Source: Actinopolyspora halophila DSM 43834
GTDB lineage: Bacteria; Actinomycetota; Actinomycetes; Mycobacteriales; Pseudonocardiaceae
Direction of reading: 5' to 3'
Length of the DNA stretch: 64,000 nucleotides
Assembly: GCF_000371785.1 (NCBI RefSeq)
Contig: NZ_AQUI01000002.1
Span: 186,001 to 250,000, forward strand
Below are positions 53,830 to 62,325 of this stretch, piece after piece; the first letter of the stretch is position 1; every line of letters begins with the position of its first letter. The notes beneath the pieces were generated by a model. It did no database searches. It had not been told where the DNA came from and saw nothing but the letters and a program-made list of their open reading frames with translations. A program made the position numbers and the translations under genes.

Positions 53830-55161
53830 ATGGGCGACCGCGTGCCACGCGTCGATCACGCGCATCCCGAGTACTTCGCGAACCCGAACCACGGTTTCGC
53901 CTGGATCCGGATGATCGGCGCGATCCTGGTGATCTACGGGCACAGCTACCCCCTGGTCAGTGGAAACGATCTCTTTCCTCCCGAATGGCCGGTGCAACCC
54001 GATGACGGCGTGCTCATGGGTTTTTTCGCCATGAGCGGTTTCCAGATCACCGAGAGCTGGATGCGCGACCCGCATCCGGCGCGGTTCGCCGTCAAACGAG
54101 TGCTGCGGCTGTGGCCTCCCATGCTGACCGTATCGTTGGTCTCCGCCCTGCTGATCGGGCCGTTGGTCACGAACCTGGCCGCGGAGGAGTACTTCACCGC
54201 GCACGGGACCTGGGCCTATGTGGTCAACAACACCGGGCTCGTGACCCTGGAACACCAGCTTCCCGGGGTTTTCGAGGAGAACCCCTGGGAAGGGGCGGTC
54301 AACGGGTCGCTCTGGACGTTGCCGATGGAGCTGCTCGCCTACGCGGGGCTGTTCGTGCTGTTGCTGCTCGGGGCGGGACTGCGCCGGACCCGCTGGCTCG
54401 CCGTGGTGGCCCTGGTGGTGGTGGCCGTCGTCGACCGCAGGCTGGAACAGGACCCGGGAGCCAACAGCGCGGGCTCACTGCTCAGCGTTCCGGTGGAACC
54501 GCTGATCGCCTTCCTCGTGGCCTTCGCGCTCGGGGTGGTGCTGAACCTCTACCGGATCCCGCTCTCGCCGCTGGCCTCCCTGGCCGGGCTGGCCGCCCTG
54601 GCCGCGATGCCCATGAACACGGCGACCTCGTTCTGGATGACCCTCGTGGTCAGCTACTCCGTCGTCGTGGTCGGCCACTTCTGGCCCGCGCGGCTGCGGG
54701 TGCCCAACCTCTGGGTCAACGGCAGCTACGGCGTCTACGTGTGGGGCTTCCCCGTTCAGCAGCTGCTCGTGTTCGCCGGGTTGCGCAACGAGTGGTTCGT
54801 GATGCTGTGCGCCGTACCGCTCGCCTACGTGATGGGAACCCTGTCGTGGCGGTTCGTCGAGGAACCGACCATGAACCTGCGCCACTACATCGTCCCCGAC
54901 CGCTCCTCCCGCTCCGTGCGTTCCGACGCGGAGCGATCGGCCGTGCCGGGGAGGGCGGGGGAGCCGGATCCGCGACCTCACGCGACTCCACGCCCCCGGG
55001 AGGAACCGGCTGCCTCCGCGGAGACCGGTGGCTCCGTGGACGACCGCCCCACCGAGCCGGTGGGAACCACACCGCTGGTTCCGGTCGAGGGGGACGCGGA
55101 GCGGACCACGCCCCTGCTGCCGCGCGTTCCGGGAGGTGACCAGCGGACCACGGGAGACTGA
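53830..55161 (+). CDS. Acyltransferase 3-family membrane protein (OafA-like)
   Basis: A 443-aa polytopic protein of the acyltransferase 3 family, which O-acylates surface glycans, lipids or antibiotics. The family His is in LVIYGHSYPLVSG, with FFAMSGFQITESW and an Arg-rich loop (KRVLRLWPPML). About ten helices lead to FVEEPTMNLR. The final 90 residues form a Pro/Ser/Glu-rich cytosolic tail, unusual for the family. The start is ATG 53830 (GAGG upstream) or ATG 53815. With the glycosyltransferase locus on the other side of the SHOCT-like gene it suggests a surface-glycan role. Confidence 0.85.
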   Translation: MGDRVPRVDHAHPEYFANPNHGFAWIRMIGAILVIYGHSYPLVSGNDLFPPEWPVQPDDGVLMGFFAMSGFQITESWMRDPHPARFAVKRVLRLWPPMLTVSLVSALLIGPLVTNLAAEEYFTAHGTWAYVVNNTGLVTLEHQLPGVFEENPWEGAVNGSLWTLPMELLAYAGLFVLLLLGAGLRRTRWLAVVALVVVAVVDRRLEQDPGANSAGSLLSVPVEPLIAFLVAFALGVVLNLYRIPLSPLASLAGLAALAAMPMNTATSFWMTLVVSYSVVVVGHFWPARLRVPNLWVNGSYGVYVWGFPVQQLLVFAGLRNEWFVMLCAVPLAYVMGTLSWRFVEEPTMNLRHYIVPDRSSRSVRSDAERSAVPGRAGEPDPRPHATPRPREEPAASAETGGSVDDRPTEPVGTTPLVPVEGDAERTTPLLPRVPGGDQRTTGD

Positions 55162-55212
55162 CGGTGGTCCGTGGTCGGCCTTCCGGGGCCGGGTGCGGCG
55201 TAGTCTGGAGGT

Positions 55213-55869
55213 ATGGCGCTGTTCGGCAACAAGACTCGAATGATCGAACCGGCTGAGGCCCTTCCCGGGCGTTCCGCTCCCCTGGACGTGCCGGAACGGC
55301 ACGTCGTCCACCCGGAGCGGAGCATCGTCGGCCCCTTCCCGGAGGGGACCGAGCGCGCGGTGCTCGGGATGGGCTGCTTCTGGGGAGCCGAGCGAACCTT
55401 CTGGCGGACCGAAGGAGTGTGGGTCACCGCCGTGGGCTACGCGGGTGGTTACACCCCCAACCCGACCTACGAGGAGGTGTGCACCGGGAGGACCGGGCAC
55501 ACCGAGGCCGTGCTGGTGGTGTTCGACCCCGCGGTCATCGACTACGCGGGCGTGCTCAAGGTGTTCTGGGAGAACCACGACCCGACCCAGGGGATGCGCC
55601 AGGGCAACGACGTCGGTTCGCAGTACCGTTCCGCGATCCTGGTCGAGAACGACCGGCAGCGTGAGGTGGCCGAGGCGAGCCGGGACGGTTTCCAGCGGGC
55701 GTTGACCGATGCCGGGCACGGCACGATCACCACCGAGATCTCCCGTCTCGGTGAGTTCTACTACGCGGAGGGCTACCACCAGCAGTACCTCTCCGAGAGC
55801 AAGAACCCCAACGGCTACTGCGGGATCAGCGGGACCGGGGTCTCCTGCCCCACCGGGCTGGCGGTGTGA
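55213..55869 (+). CDS. msrA: Peptide methionine sulfoxide reductase MsrA
   Basis: A 218-aa enzyme that reduces methionine-S-sulfoxide. The catalytic Cys55 is in GMGCFWGAE. Family motifs: [37 protein letters not shown] and YHQQYL, and the C-terminal [10 protein letters not shown] supplies resolving cysteines. ATG 55213. It is 51 bases after the acyltransferase stop and could be co-transcribed. Confidence 0.96.
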   Translation: MALFGNKTRMIEPAEALPGRSAPLDVPERHVVHPERSIVGPFPEGTERAVLGMGCFWGAERTFWRTEGVWVTAVGYAGGYTPNPTYEEVCTGRTGHTEAVLVVFDPAVIDYAGVLKVFWENHDPTQGMRQGNDVGSQYRSAILVENDRQREVAEASRDGFQRALTDAGHGTITTEISRLGEFYYAEGYHQQYLSESKNPNGYCGISGTGVSCPTGLAV

Positions 55870-55942
55870 CGGGAACCGCGCCCGGTCCCTTCGCGTGGTG
55901 GTGCCGGTCGCTCGGGTGAACCGAGCGCCGATCCTCTCGGAC

Positions 55943-56001
55943 GTTTCGCGCGAAACCCTCACTCCGGATCCGTTCCGGAAGGAACGTTTCGCGCGAAACG
56001 T
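55943..56001. promoter_or_regulatory. Two copies of a GTTTCGCGCGAAAC palindrome
   Basis: The 14-bp palindrome occurs at 55943-55956 and 55986-55999, 43 bases apart. The second extends to an 18-bp palindrome at 55984-56001 (ACGTTTCGCGCGAAACGT). It resembles parS (GTTTCACGTGAAAC) with CGCGCG in the middle. It lies between convergent genes, where ParB sites are often found, but could also be a terminator pair or another operator. Confidence 0.5.
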
Positions 56002-56039
56002 CCCCGGTGCGACAACCGCGACCGGCCGGGCGGGTTCGC

Positions 56040-56687
56040 TCAGACGTAGGCGCAGCTGGTGTGGACCGGCTCGGTCGGAGCCGGTGAGCTCCCCTGCTCG
56101 GGAGCGGTGCACCCGGTGCGCACGAACCTGCCCTCGAACTCGAGGTAGGTCTCCCAGTACTGGGGGGCTTCCGCGTAGTTCGGCTCGTAGGTGCTCTGCC
56201 GGAGCGCCACGTCGGGGCGACCGTTGTCGTCGAGCTGCCGCAGGGTGGCTCCGGGGGAGTTGCCCCGGATGTCGTCGCTGTGCACTATTCCCTCGTCGCC
56301 TCGGAGCAGAGCGGACAGCGCGCCCGAGCCGTGCGCCCCGGTGTAGTAGGTGACAGCGCAGCGCTGGGCGTCTCCCTCCCAGCCGCAGTCCGCGTCCTGA
56401 ACCCTCTTGTGCTCCAGTTCGAGCGTGTCGTGAACGCTTCCGCCGGAGTAGTAGACGAGCACGCTGTCCCCGCCGGGGACGGAGTTGTCGCGCCAACCGG
56501 CGAGGTGCACGTCGTGCGGCAGTGAGAGCTCGAAGACCCGCTCGCAGTCGGTCGCGCACTCCGGCGGTGGTGGCAGCGTCGTCGACTCGGTGGCACCGGC
56601 TCCCGGGGTGGCTGTCACGGACAGGGCCGCGGTCAGCGCGGCCACTCCCAGTCCGGCCAGTGCGGTGCGGATTCGTGGGAAGCGCAT
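56040..56687 (-). CDS. Secreted protein of unknown function (215 aa)
   Basis: A 215-aa precursor. The signal peptide (about 1-32: RIRTALAGLGVAALTAALSV, cut near GAGA) is followed by a Pro/Thr linker and a compact domain with six Cys, consistent with disulfides (CATDCERVF, DCGWEGDAQRC, GCTAPEQ, TSCAYV). No catalytic motif recognised. ATG 56687. On the same strand as the LPMO gene, 190 bases away beyond a strong hairpin. Confidence 0.75.
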   Translation of the reverse strand: MRFPRIRTALAGLGVAALTAALSVTATPGAGATESTTLPPPPECATDCERVFELSLPHDVHLAGWRDNSVPGGDSVLVYYSGGSVHDTLELEHKRVQDADCGWEGDAQRCAVTYYTGAHGSGALSALLRGDEGIVHSDDIRGNSPGATLRQLDDNGRPDVALRQSTYEPNYAEAPQYWETYLEFEGRFVRTGCTAPEQGSSPAPTEPVHTSCAYV

Positions 56688-56804
56688 CGTCGAACCTTTC
56701 GTCTTCCGCGTTGTCTGCTCCGGTGAGTGGACGGGTTCGCGGATCGATCGGTTGGCCGGAGGTGGATCAGTTCATTCTTTCGTGGGCGCGAGGCGCCAGG
56801 AGGG

Positions 56805-56857
56805 GGCGGAACCGTGCCCCGGCATCGCAACGGGGGACGCCGAGGCACGGTTCCGCC
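56805..56857 (-). terminator. 14-bp hairpin after the LPMO gene
   Basis: Arms 56805-56818 (GGCGGAACCGTGCC) and 56844-56857 are perfectly complementary over 14 bases with a 25-base loop that can fold further. It lies 22 bases past the LPMO stop on the minus strand. No T-run. Confidence 0.6.
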
Positions 56858-56879
56858 GTGCGGGCACCCTACATCGGGG

Positions 56880-57488
56880 TCAGCCGAAGTTCACGTCCGA
56901 GCACGTGTAGAAGGCGTTGCTCGTGTCCGCGACCTCCCAGACACCGAAGATCAGGTGCTTGCCGCTCTTGTCGGAGGGCAGCTGCCCGGTGTGAGTGACG
57001 GTGAAGTCGGGCTGCCTGCCGTTGTAGTCCTCGGTGTGGAACGGCTGGAGCTCGAGCTGGTCCCTGGTCAACTGCTGACTCGGGTCGTAGCTGTCCTTGG
57101 TGATGAAGTACCGGAACGACTCGGTGGAGTGGGCCGCGGTGAGCTCCCAGCGGAACTGCAGGTCCTGGCCCGCCGATACGTCGGTCGCGGGCCAGCTGCC
57201 GTTGCGCGGCTCGTCGAGCTCGGAGAAGCGACTGTTCCCTCCACTGCAGAGGTTGCCGTCGGCCGGTCCGCCCGAGGGGAAGTTGCCGGGGCCTTCCACG
57301 CTCTGCGGCTCCCACTGGATGGCGCCGCAGTTGCTGACCGTGCCATCGGCACACAGCGCCTGCCTGCTCATCGGGTTCTGCGTGTAGCCGTGCCCCGAGG
57401 CGGCACCCGCCGTGAGCATGGGCAGCGCCAGCGGAACGATGCCGAACGCGGCTATTCCCATTGCCCGTTTGATGCGCTTGGTGAGCAT
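56880..57488 (-). CDS. Lytic polysaccharide monooxygenase, AA10 family
   Basis: A 202-aa secreted copper oxygenase that cleaves crystalline chitin or cellulose. A signal peptide (1-32) ends at SG before HGYTQNP, so mature His33 and His120 (WELTAAHSTESF) form the copper histidine brace. AFYTCSD near the C-terminus fits the family axial Phe/Tyr region. No carbohydrate-binding module. ATG 57486-57488 follows GGGAGT. Two DasR-type sites lie 105-142 bases upstream of the start, implying control by N-acetylglucosamine. Confidence 0.94.
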   Translation of the reverse strand: MLTKRIKRAMGIAAFGIVPLALPMLTAGAASGHGYTQNPMSRQALCADGTVSNCGAIQWEPQSVEGPGNFPSGGPADGNLCSGGNSRFSELDEPRNGSWPATDVSAGQDLQFRWELTAAHSTESFRYFITKDSYDPSQQLTRDQLELQPFHTEDYNGRQPDFTVTHTGQLPSDKSGKHLIFGVWEVADTSNAFYTCSDVNFG

Positions 57489-57592
57489 GGTTACTCCCTT
57501 CTTGGCTTTTCGTAACCGGAAAAGCTACGGATCCAGCCCCGGCCGTGGACAGCTCCGTTTCGAGTAACTCGCTGGGGTTGATCACCATCACT

Positions 57593-57630
57593 TTGGTCCA
57601 GACCTAATAACCGGTTATGGTCTAGACCTA
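57593..57630 (-). promoter_or_regulatory. Pair of DasR-responsive (dre)-like operators
   Basis: TTGGTCCAGACCTA (57593-57606) and ATGGTCTAGACCTA (57617-57630) match the Streptomyces DasR consensus ACTGGTCTAGACCACT in its TGGTCtAGACC core (the first has one change). A 12-bp palindrome ATAACCGGTTAT (57607-57618) lies exactly between them. The whole is upstream of the LPMO gene only. Confidence 0.75.
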
Positions 57631-57830
57631 TACTCCATTCGGTGGTACGCGCCACTCCGACGGAGGGGTGCCCGGATCGTCCCTTGCGGGGTTCCGGCGC
57701 TGCGCCGAGCTCGTGGGAGCGGTCCCTCGTCGCGGGGAGCGGGACTCCGAGGGAGGGACTTCGAACCGGAGGAATGTCGCCGTCTCCGAGTCGTGGGTAA
57801 CCGATCCCGGGGATTCGAAGGAGGGGGTCC

Positions 57831-57873
57831 AAAAAAGACGAGCCCGCCGGGGCTTCACACCGACGGGCTCGTC
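57831..57873 (-). terminator. Intrinsic terminator of tRNA-Gly
   Basis: The minus strand has GACGAGCCCGTCGG, an 8-base loop, CCCGGCGGGCTCGTC and then TTTTTT (57836-57831). The near-perfect stem plus six T residues is a classic Rho-independent signal four bases after the tRNA. Confidence 0.9.
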
Positions 57874-57877
57874 ACCG

Positions 57878-57949
57878 AGCGGATGACGGGATTCGAACCC
57901 GCGACCCTCAGCTTGGCAAGCTGATGCGCTACCGCTGCGCTACATCCGC
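57878..57949 (-). tRNA. tRNA-Gly (GCC)
   Basis: A 72-nt tRNA without encoded CCA. The acceptor GCGGATG/CATCCGC is followed by a D-arm with GCGCAGCGGTAGCGC, the anticodon loop TTGCCAA (anticodon GCC), and T-arm CGGGTTCGAATCCCG. It is followed by a strong terminator. No other RNA gene is adjacent. Confidence 0.96.
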
Positions 57950-58047
57950 GTTGAAGTCGGCCCAACGACCGCTTCGACAACTACCGTACTCCATGCCCGC
58001 GGCGGCTTCGCAGGGGGGTGGGCAGCGGTCGGAGCGGGAAAGTTCCG

Positions 58048-58449
58048 TCAGGAGGGGCCCGCGCGGGTCGGTTCGATACGCAGCACCACCCTGCTCTCGG
58101 CGCGCATCGCGGCACGGTACTGCTCCCAGTCCTCGTGCTCGCCGGATATGGAGCGGTAGTACTCCTCGAGCAGCGGCATGGCCTCGGGCAGCCGCACGAC
58201 CTCGGCCCTGCCCTCGACCTGGATCCACCTTCCGAAGAACTCGTCGGGCAGCACGCACAGCCACGCCCTGTCGTCCCTGGCCAGATTGGCCACCTTGGCG
58301 GTGTCGGCCGTGGTGCTGATGACGATCCCGCCTTCGGAGTCCACAGTAGCCAGAACGGGGCTCTGCTGCGGCGTTCCGTCGGAGCGCGAGGTGGCCAGCA
58401 CCGCGTGGTGCTGCTCGCGCACTATCGAGCGAGCGTGGTCCGGGTCCAT
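58048..58449 (-). CDS. PPOX-class flavin/F420-binding oxidoreductase-like protein
   Basis: A 133-aa protein of the pyridoxamine 5'-phosphate oxidase-like split-barrel fold: HHAVLATSRSDGTPQQSPVL, GGIVISTTADTAKVANL, AWLCVLPDEFFGRWIQVEGRAEVV. Members use FMN or F420 to reduce varied substrates, and actinomycetes have many F420-type ones. ATG 58447-58449 follows GGGGGAGAC. Divergent from the membrane protein gene 190 bases away. Confidence 0.85.
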   Translation of the reverse strand: MDPDHARSIVREQHHAVLATSRSDGTPQQSPVLATVDSEGGIVISTTADTAKVANLARDDRAWLCVLPDEFFGRWIQVEGRAEVVRLPEAMPLLEEYYRSISGEHEDWEQYRAAMRAESRVVLRIEPTRAGPS

Positions 58450-58639
58450 GTCTCCCCCTCGTGCGGTGGTGCCGGTGTGTGTCGGTTCCGATCCTTCCTC
58501 CGGAAGAGTAATGCCGGTCCGGGAAGGGGCGCATTCACAGGCTGTGCGCGGTACGGTGTTCCCGGATGCTGATCGAGCCGGAGGCGGGCGACCCCGAAGA
58601 TGGGCAGGCGAAGTCCCGGCCCAGTGCGTGGAGGCGGCG

Positions 58640-59077
58640 ATGAACCGCGCGGTGCGTGGATCCGACGGTCGAAAGTGGAACTTGCGGACCAGCATCGAGT
58701 GGAGCGACCCACTCATGGTCGACGAGTGGGAGCACGACGTCAGCGGTGGTCGTTCCCCCGGAGTCGTGATGAGCTCGGTCGTGTTGGTCCTGGTCGTCGC
58801 TTTTCTGATCTGGACCCCTTCCGAGGTGCTGATTCCCGGCTGGCTGGTGCTGGCGCTGCTGCTGCTCGTGCTGTTCTTCCCCTTGCGCTGGTTGTTGCGC
58901 AGGCCGTGGTCGATCATCGCCGAGACCCCGGGGGACACGGAGGAGCACCCGCCGGAGCGCTGGGTCGGTGTCGTGCGCGGCACGCTCACGGCACGTCAGG
59001 AAGGCGCTCGGGTGGCACGCAACATCGAGGTCTACGCGGAGCCGGACATGAACGGCCCGCTGCAGCCGGTCGAGTGA
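58640..59077 (+). CDS. Hypothetical two-helix membrane protein (145 aa)
   Basis: A 145-aa protein with a polar N-terminus (about 1-42), two membrane helices (about 43-59 and 67-85: VMSSVVLVLVVAFLIW; GWLVLALLLLVLFFP), and a cytosolic tail of about 60 residues with WSIIAETPGDTEEHPPERWVGVVRG. ATG 58640 has GGAGG five bases before. Similar proteins are common in actinomycetes without known role. Confidence 0.7.
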   Translation: MNRAVRGSDGRKWNLRTSIEWSDPLMVDEWEHDVSGGRSPGVVMSSVVLVLVVAFLIWTPSEVLIPGWLVLALLLLVLFFPLRWLLRRPWSIIAETPGDTEEHPPERWVGVVRGTLTARQEGARVARNIEVYAEPDMNGPLQPVE

Positions 59078-59349
59078 GCGGACTCCGCTCCGTCCGGTGG
59101 GGAGCGTCGTGAAGTTCGCGCGGTGACCGGTACTCCCACGAGCGGGTGAGGCTTTTCCGGATCGGGTTCCCCGGTGCGGGTACTCGGGTGCGGGTGTTTC
59201 CGGAGCGGCTTCGGACAGCCGTCCGTCTCACTCGATCGTGGGGCTGTTTTCCGTTCTGCGGAAGGGGCGTGAACCGCTCACCGACGCCAACGGTGCACTG
59301 ATCGTGATGTCCTTGCTTCCACGGGTGATATCCGGTGAACATGTGAAGC

Positions 59350-60777
59350 GTGCTCGAACTGTTGTCGGAGCGGACAGTGCTGACCCTGATCGCGGCGCTG
59401 GCCGTGCTGGGTATGTTCGTGATGCTGTGCCGTTCGCGCCGGGTCAGTACGTCGAAGGAGGACGCCACCCTCGCCGCGTTGCACCGGGTCACGAGCGCGG
59501 CCCCGCACCTGCGTCGCGGCCTCGACCAGGAGGCGGCCGACGAGACGGCGCCGCATCTGCGGGCCCTGCTGTCCTGCGTGGCCGTCGGCATCGTCGACGC
59601 GGAGGGGACGCTGCTGAGCTGGGACGGTGGCGTCAACGAGCACTACCGTGACCTCACGGAGACGATCGACCGGTCGTTGCGCACGGGCAAGAGCGAGTAC
59701 GTGGACCACGCCGACCTGCCGTGCGACGAGCGCCCCTGCCTGATGCGGCACGCCGTGGTCGTCCCGCTCGAGGTGGACAACAACAACCGGGGTGCCCTGG
59801 TGCTGATCACAGCGGGGGATCGCAAGCGCCTGTTCCGGGCGGCGCAGGAGGTCGCCGACCACGTCTCGGCCCAGCTGCAGCTGGCCGAGTTGCAGGTTTC
59901 CCGGGAGAAGCTGGCCGAGGCCGAGGTGCGCGCGCTGCGGGCCCAGATCTCCCCGCACTTCGTGTACAACGCGCTGAACACCATTTCCGCGTTGATCCGC
60001 ACCGATCCGGACCAGGCCACGGAACTGATCACCGAGTTCGCGGACTTCACCAGGTATTCGTTCCGGTCCAACGAGATGTACACGACCCTGGCCGAGGAGA
60101 TCCGCAACATAGACCGCTACCTGATGCTGGAAAGCGCCCGGTTCGGTCCCGAGCGCCTGAAGGTCCAGCTCAAGATCGCTCCCGAGGTCCTTCCGGTGGT
60201 GCTGCCGTTCCTGGCGTTGCAGCCGCTGGTCGAGAACGCGGTCCGACACGGTTTGGCGAAGAAGCCCGGGGGCGGCACGGTCTCCGTCTTCGCAGAGGAC
60301 AACGGCAGCGAGGCGCTGATCAGTGTGGACGACGACGGAATCGGCATGGATCCACAGCAGCTGGAGGAGGAGCTCGAAGGCAGCCACACCGACGGTTCGC
60401 ACGTCGGCCTCGGCAACGTCAACGACCGGATGCGCGCGACTTTCGGCAACGACTACGGACTGGTGGTGGAGACCGAGCAGGGCGCGGGGATGAAGGTGAT
60501 CATGCGGGTGCCGAAGTTCGCCCCCGGTGTTCAGCCCCTGGCCTCCCAACCCTTCGAGGGCGCGGACTGCCCGGACGCCCCGCCACCGGCCGAGTCCGCG
60601 GAGGAATCCGCCTCGACCGAGGACGCCGCGACCGAGCGAGGAACCGCTCCCTCTGAGGAGGTCGAACCTGCGGAGGAGGCCGCTCCCGTGGAGCTTTCCG
60701 GGGCGCGGGAAGCTCCCGAGCGGGACGCCGTGGAGGAGGTCCGGGAGGAGGAAACCGTGCGTCCCTCCGGAGCGTGA
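59350..60777 (+). CDS. LytS-type sensor histidine kinase
   Basis: A 475-aa kinase. One membrane helix (about 7-25) is followed by a GAF-like sensor region (about 65-180; CVAVGIVDAEGTLLSWDGG, HAVVVPLEV), the His_kinase domain with phosphoacceptor His203 (AQISPHFVYNALN) and an HATPase_c (ENAVRHG, DDDGIGMD, GLGNVNDRM). The C-terminal 80 residues are Glu/Ala/Pro-rich. It should phosphorylate the LytTR regulator encoded 1.5 kb later. In related actinomycetes this pair sits before DUF485 and acetate-symporter genes. GTG start. Confidence 0.9.
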   Translation: MLELLSERTVLTLIAALAVLGMFVMLCRSRRVSTSKEDATLAALHRVTSAAPHLRRGLDQEAADETAPHLRALLSCVAVGIVDAEGTLLSWDGGVNEHYRDLTETIDRSLRTGKSEYVDHADLPCDERPCLMRHAVVVPLEVDNNNRGALVLITAGDRKRLFRAAQEVADHVSAQLQLAELQVSREKLAEAEVRALRAQISPHFVYNALNTISALIRTDPDQATELITEFADFTRYSFRSNEMYTTLAEEIRNIDRYLMLESARFGPERLKVQLKIAPEVLPVVLPFLALQPLVENAVRHGLAKKPGGGTVSVFAEDNGSEALISVDDDGIGMDPQQLEEELEGSHTDGSHVGLGNVNDRMRATFGNDYGLVVETEQGAGMKVIMRVPKFAPGVQPLASQPFEGADCPDAPPPAESAEESASTEDAATERGTAPSEEVEPAEEAAPVELSGAREAPERDAVEEVREEETVRPSGA

Positions 60778-60853
60778 CCCGAGGTGGGACGGAGCGCGGT
60801 TTTCGGCCCGGTCGTGTCGCGGCTGTTCGCTACACGGCCAGTAACGTGGAAGC

Positions 60854-61762
60854 ATGAGTGAGAAGTCATCCCGGAAAATCACCCAGGCACTTCCCGGCAA
60901 GCTCTCGGAGAAGCTGCCGGGCAAACTCGCCGAGCGGACCGAGCGTGGTCCCGTGGTGCCGGTCGTCAAGCTGCACGGCCCCATCACGCCGACGCCCTCT
61001 CCGGTGAACCGTCCTTCGGTCTCGCTGCAGACGGTCGATTCCGCCCTGAACCGCGCGTTCTCCTTCGACAAGACCTCCGCCGTGGCGCTGGCGATCAATT
61101 CGCCGGGTGGGGCGGCGACCCAGTCGGCGCTGGTGGCCGAACGGATCCGCGAACTCGCGGAGCGGAAGAACGTACCCGTGCTGGCCTTCTGCGAGGACGT
61201 GGCCGCCTCCGGGGGGTACTGGCTGGCCTGTGCCGGTGACGAGATCTACGCGCACGCCAGCTCCATGGTGGGCTCGGTAGGCGTGGTCAGCGCAGGCTTC
61301 GGCATGGAGGAGCTGCTGCGCCGGGCGGGCATCGAACGCCGGATCCACACGGCCGGGGAGAACAAGTCGCGGCTGGACCCGTTCCGCCCGGAGAACCCCG
61401 AGGACGTCCAGTGGCTGCAGGGCATGCAGGAGGAGCTGCACGAGCAGTTCGCCGACTGGGTCCGGCAGCGTCGGGGTGCTGCCATCTCGGGGGCCGACGA
61501 GGACCTCTTCTCCGGTGAGGTCTGGACCGGACGGCGCTCCAGGGAGCTGGGGCTGGTGGACGGTCTGGGCAACCTGCGCGGGGTGGTCTCCCACCGTTTC
61601 CCCGACGCGCACCTCGTCTCCGTCGAACCGCGCAAGCCGCTGCTGGCCCGGCTGGGGATGACGGGGCCGGGTGGCGGTGCGGCCGGGATGGCCGCCGGAG
61701 CTGTCAACGCCGCTTTCGACCGGATCGAGAACCGGGGGATGTGGTCGCGCTTCGGGCTGTGA
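60854..61762 (+). CDS. S49-family peptidase (SppA/SohB-like)
   Basis: A 302-aa ClpP-fold serine protease. The catalytic Ser119 (EDVAASGGYWLACAGDEI) and Lys171 (GENKSRLDPF) give the S49 Ser-Lys dyad. INSPGG forms the oxyanion region. No clear membrane segment is present, so it may be cytosolic or peripheral, unlike E. coli SppA. SppA proteins digest remnant signal peptides; the short form is common in actinobacteria. ATG 60854. It lies between the LytS and LytR genes. Confidence 0.88.
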   Translation: MSEKSSRKITQALPGKLSEKLPGKLAERTERGPVVPVVKLHGPITPTPSPVNRPSVSLQTVDSALNRAFSFDKTSAVALAINSPGGAATQSALVAERIRELAERKNVPVLAFCEDVAASGGYWLACAGDEIYAHASSMVGSVGVVSAGFGMEELLRRAGIERRIHTAGENKSRLDPFRPENPEDVQWLQGMQEELHEQFADWVRQRRGAAISGADEDLFSGEVWTGRRSRELGLVDGLGNLRGVVSHRFPDAHLVSVEPRKPLLARLGMTGPGGGAAGMAAGAVNAAFDRIENRGMWSRFGL

Positions 61763-61796
61763 CTGGATTTCTCCGTTCGGTGTCTCCTCTGCGTGG

Positions 61797-61990
61797 CGGT
61801 GCGGGTGGCGGAACCTCGGTCGGCGCCCGGCTGCGGGATCCTCGACATCGGGTAGGCACCTACACAACGTCGAGGCTGTCCTCGCCGGGCACTCGACCGA
61901 GAACCCGCGGCGGTGCCGATGGCTTGGGCTCGCAAGCGCTTTCGTTGGTGTGGCGCCCTGGTCGGGAGTTCCTGTCCGGGGCTCGGCGGA
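61797..61990 (-). repeat. Intergenic palindromic repeat, type A copy 6
   Basis: The minus strand reads gggttctcggtcgagtgccc, ggcgaggacagCCTCGAC(61875-61869)-GTTGT-GTAG-GTGC-CTAC-CCGAT-GTCGAGG(61846-61840), then gcagccgggcgccgaccgag. The outer stem has changed on both sides compared with copy 1 (CCTCGAC/GTCGAGG in place of CTCCGAC/GTCGGGG), a compensatory change. It follows the S49 peptidase gene. Confidence 0.85.
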
Positions 61991-62325
61991 TCGAGCTGCT
62001 CGCGGCGGTGCGGGGTCGGAGAGAACCGACTTGCGTCCAGTTCGGACGGTGTGATGGGACGTCGGGCGGTGGCACCGCACGCGGGGGCCGCGTGTTTCGC
62101 GTGTGGTCGACTGTGGACCGGGTTTTTCGCGGCGGATTGCGACGATCGTGCGAATGCACGTGCACCCACCGCGCGAAACATGAATGCGGGGGCTTAGTTT
62201 GAATGCGGTGAGTCACACGCTTCACCCGCGGTCGGTGTTCACGGGTGGCGCCGCGGGCGCCGCTTTGACGCGCTCGGTCGACCGTGGACGTGAGTTCGGT
62301 GAGCGCGGGAGGATTGGGCTTTGCC
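61991..62325. other. Gene-free region upstream of the LytTR gene
   Basis: About 335 bases without a supported gene. It probably carries the lytR promoter. Two lone half-sites resembling GTTTCGCG occur (62095, and reversed near 62175), but no complete palindrome. Confidence 0.3.

Noticed and set aside
45264-55869. A genomic island or prophage in the accessory region
   Set aside because: No integrase, transposase, phage structural genes or attachment repeats were seen. Base composition is like the rest, and tRNA-Gly and tRNA-Leu genes have no flanking direct repeats.
55943-56001. Calling the palindromes parS outright
   Set aside because: The central six bases differ from the known parS consensus. 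Without a genome-wide map or ParB data the label would be a guess; kept as a finding only.
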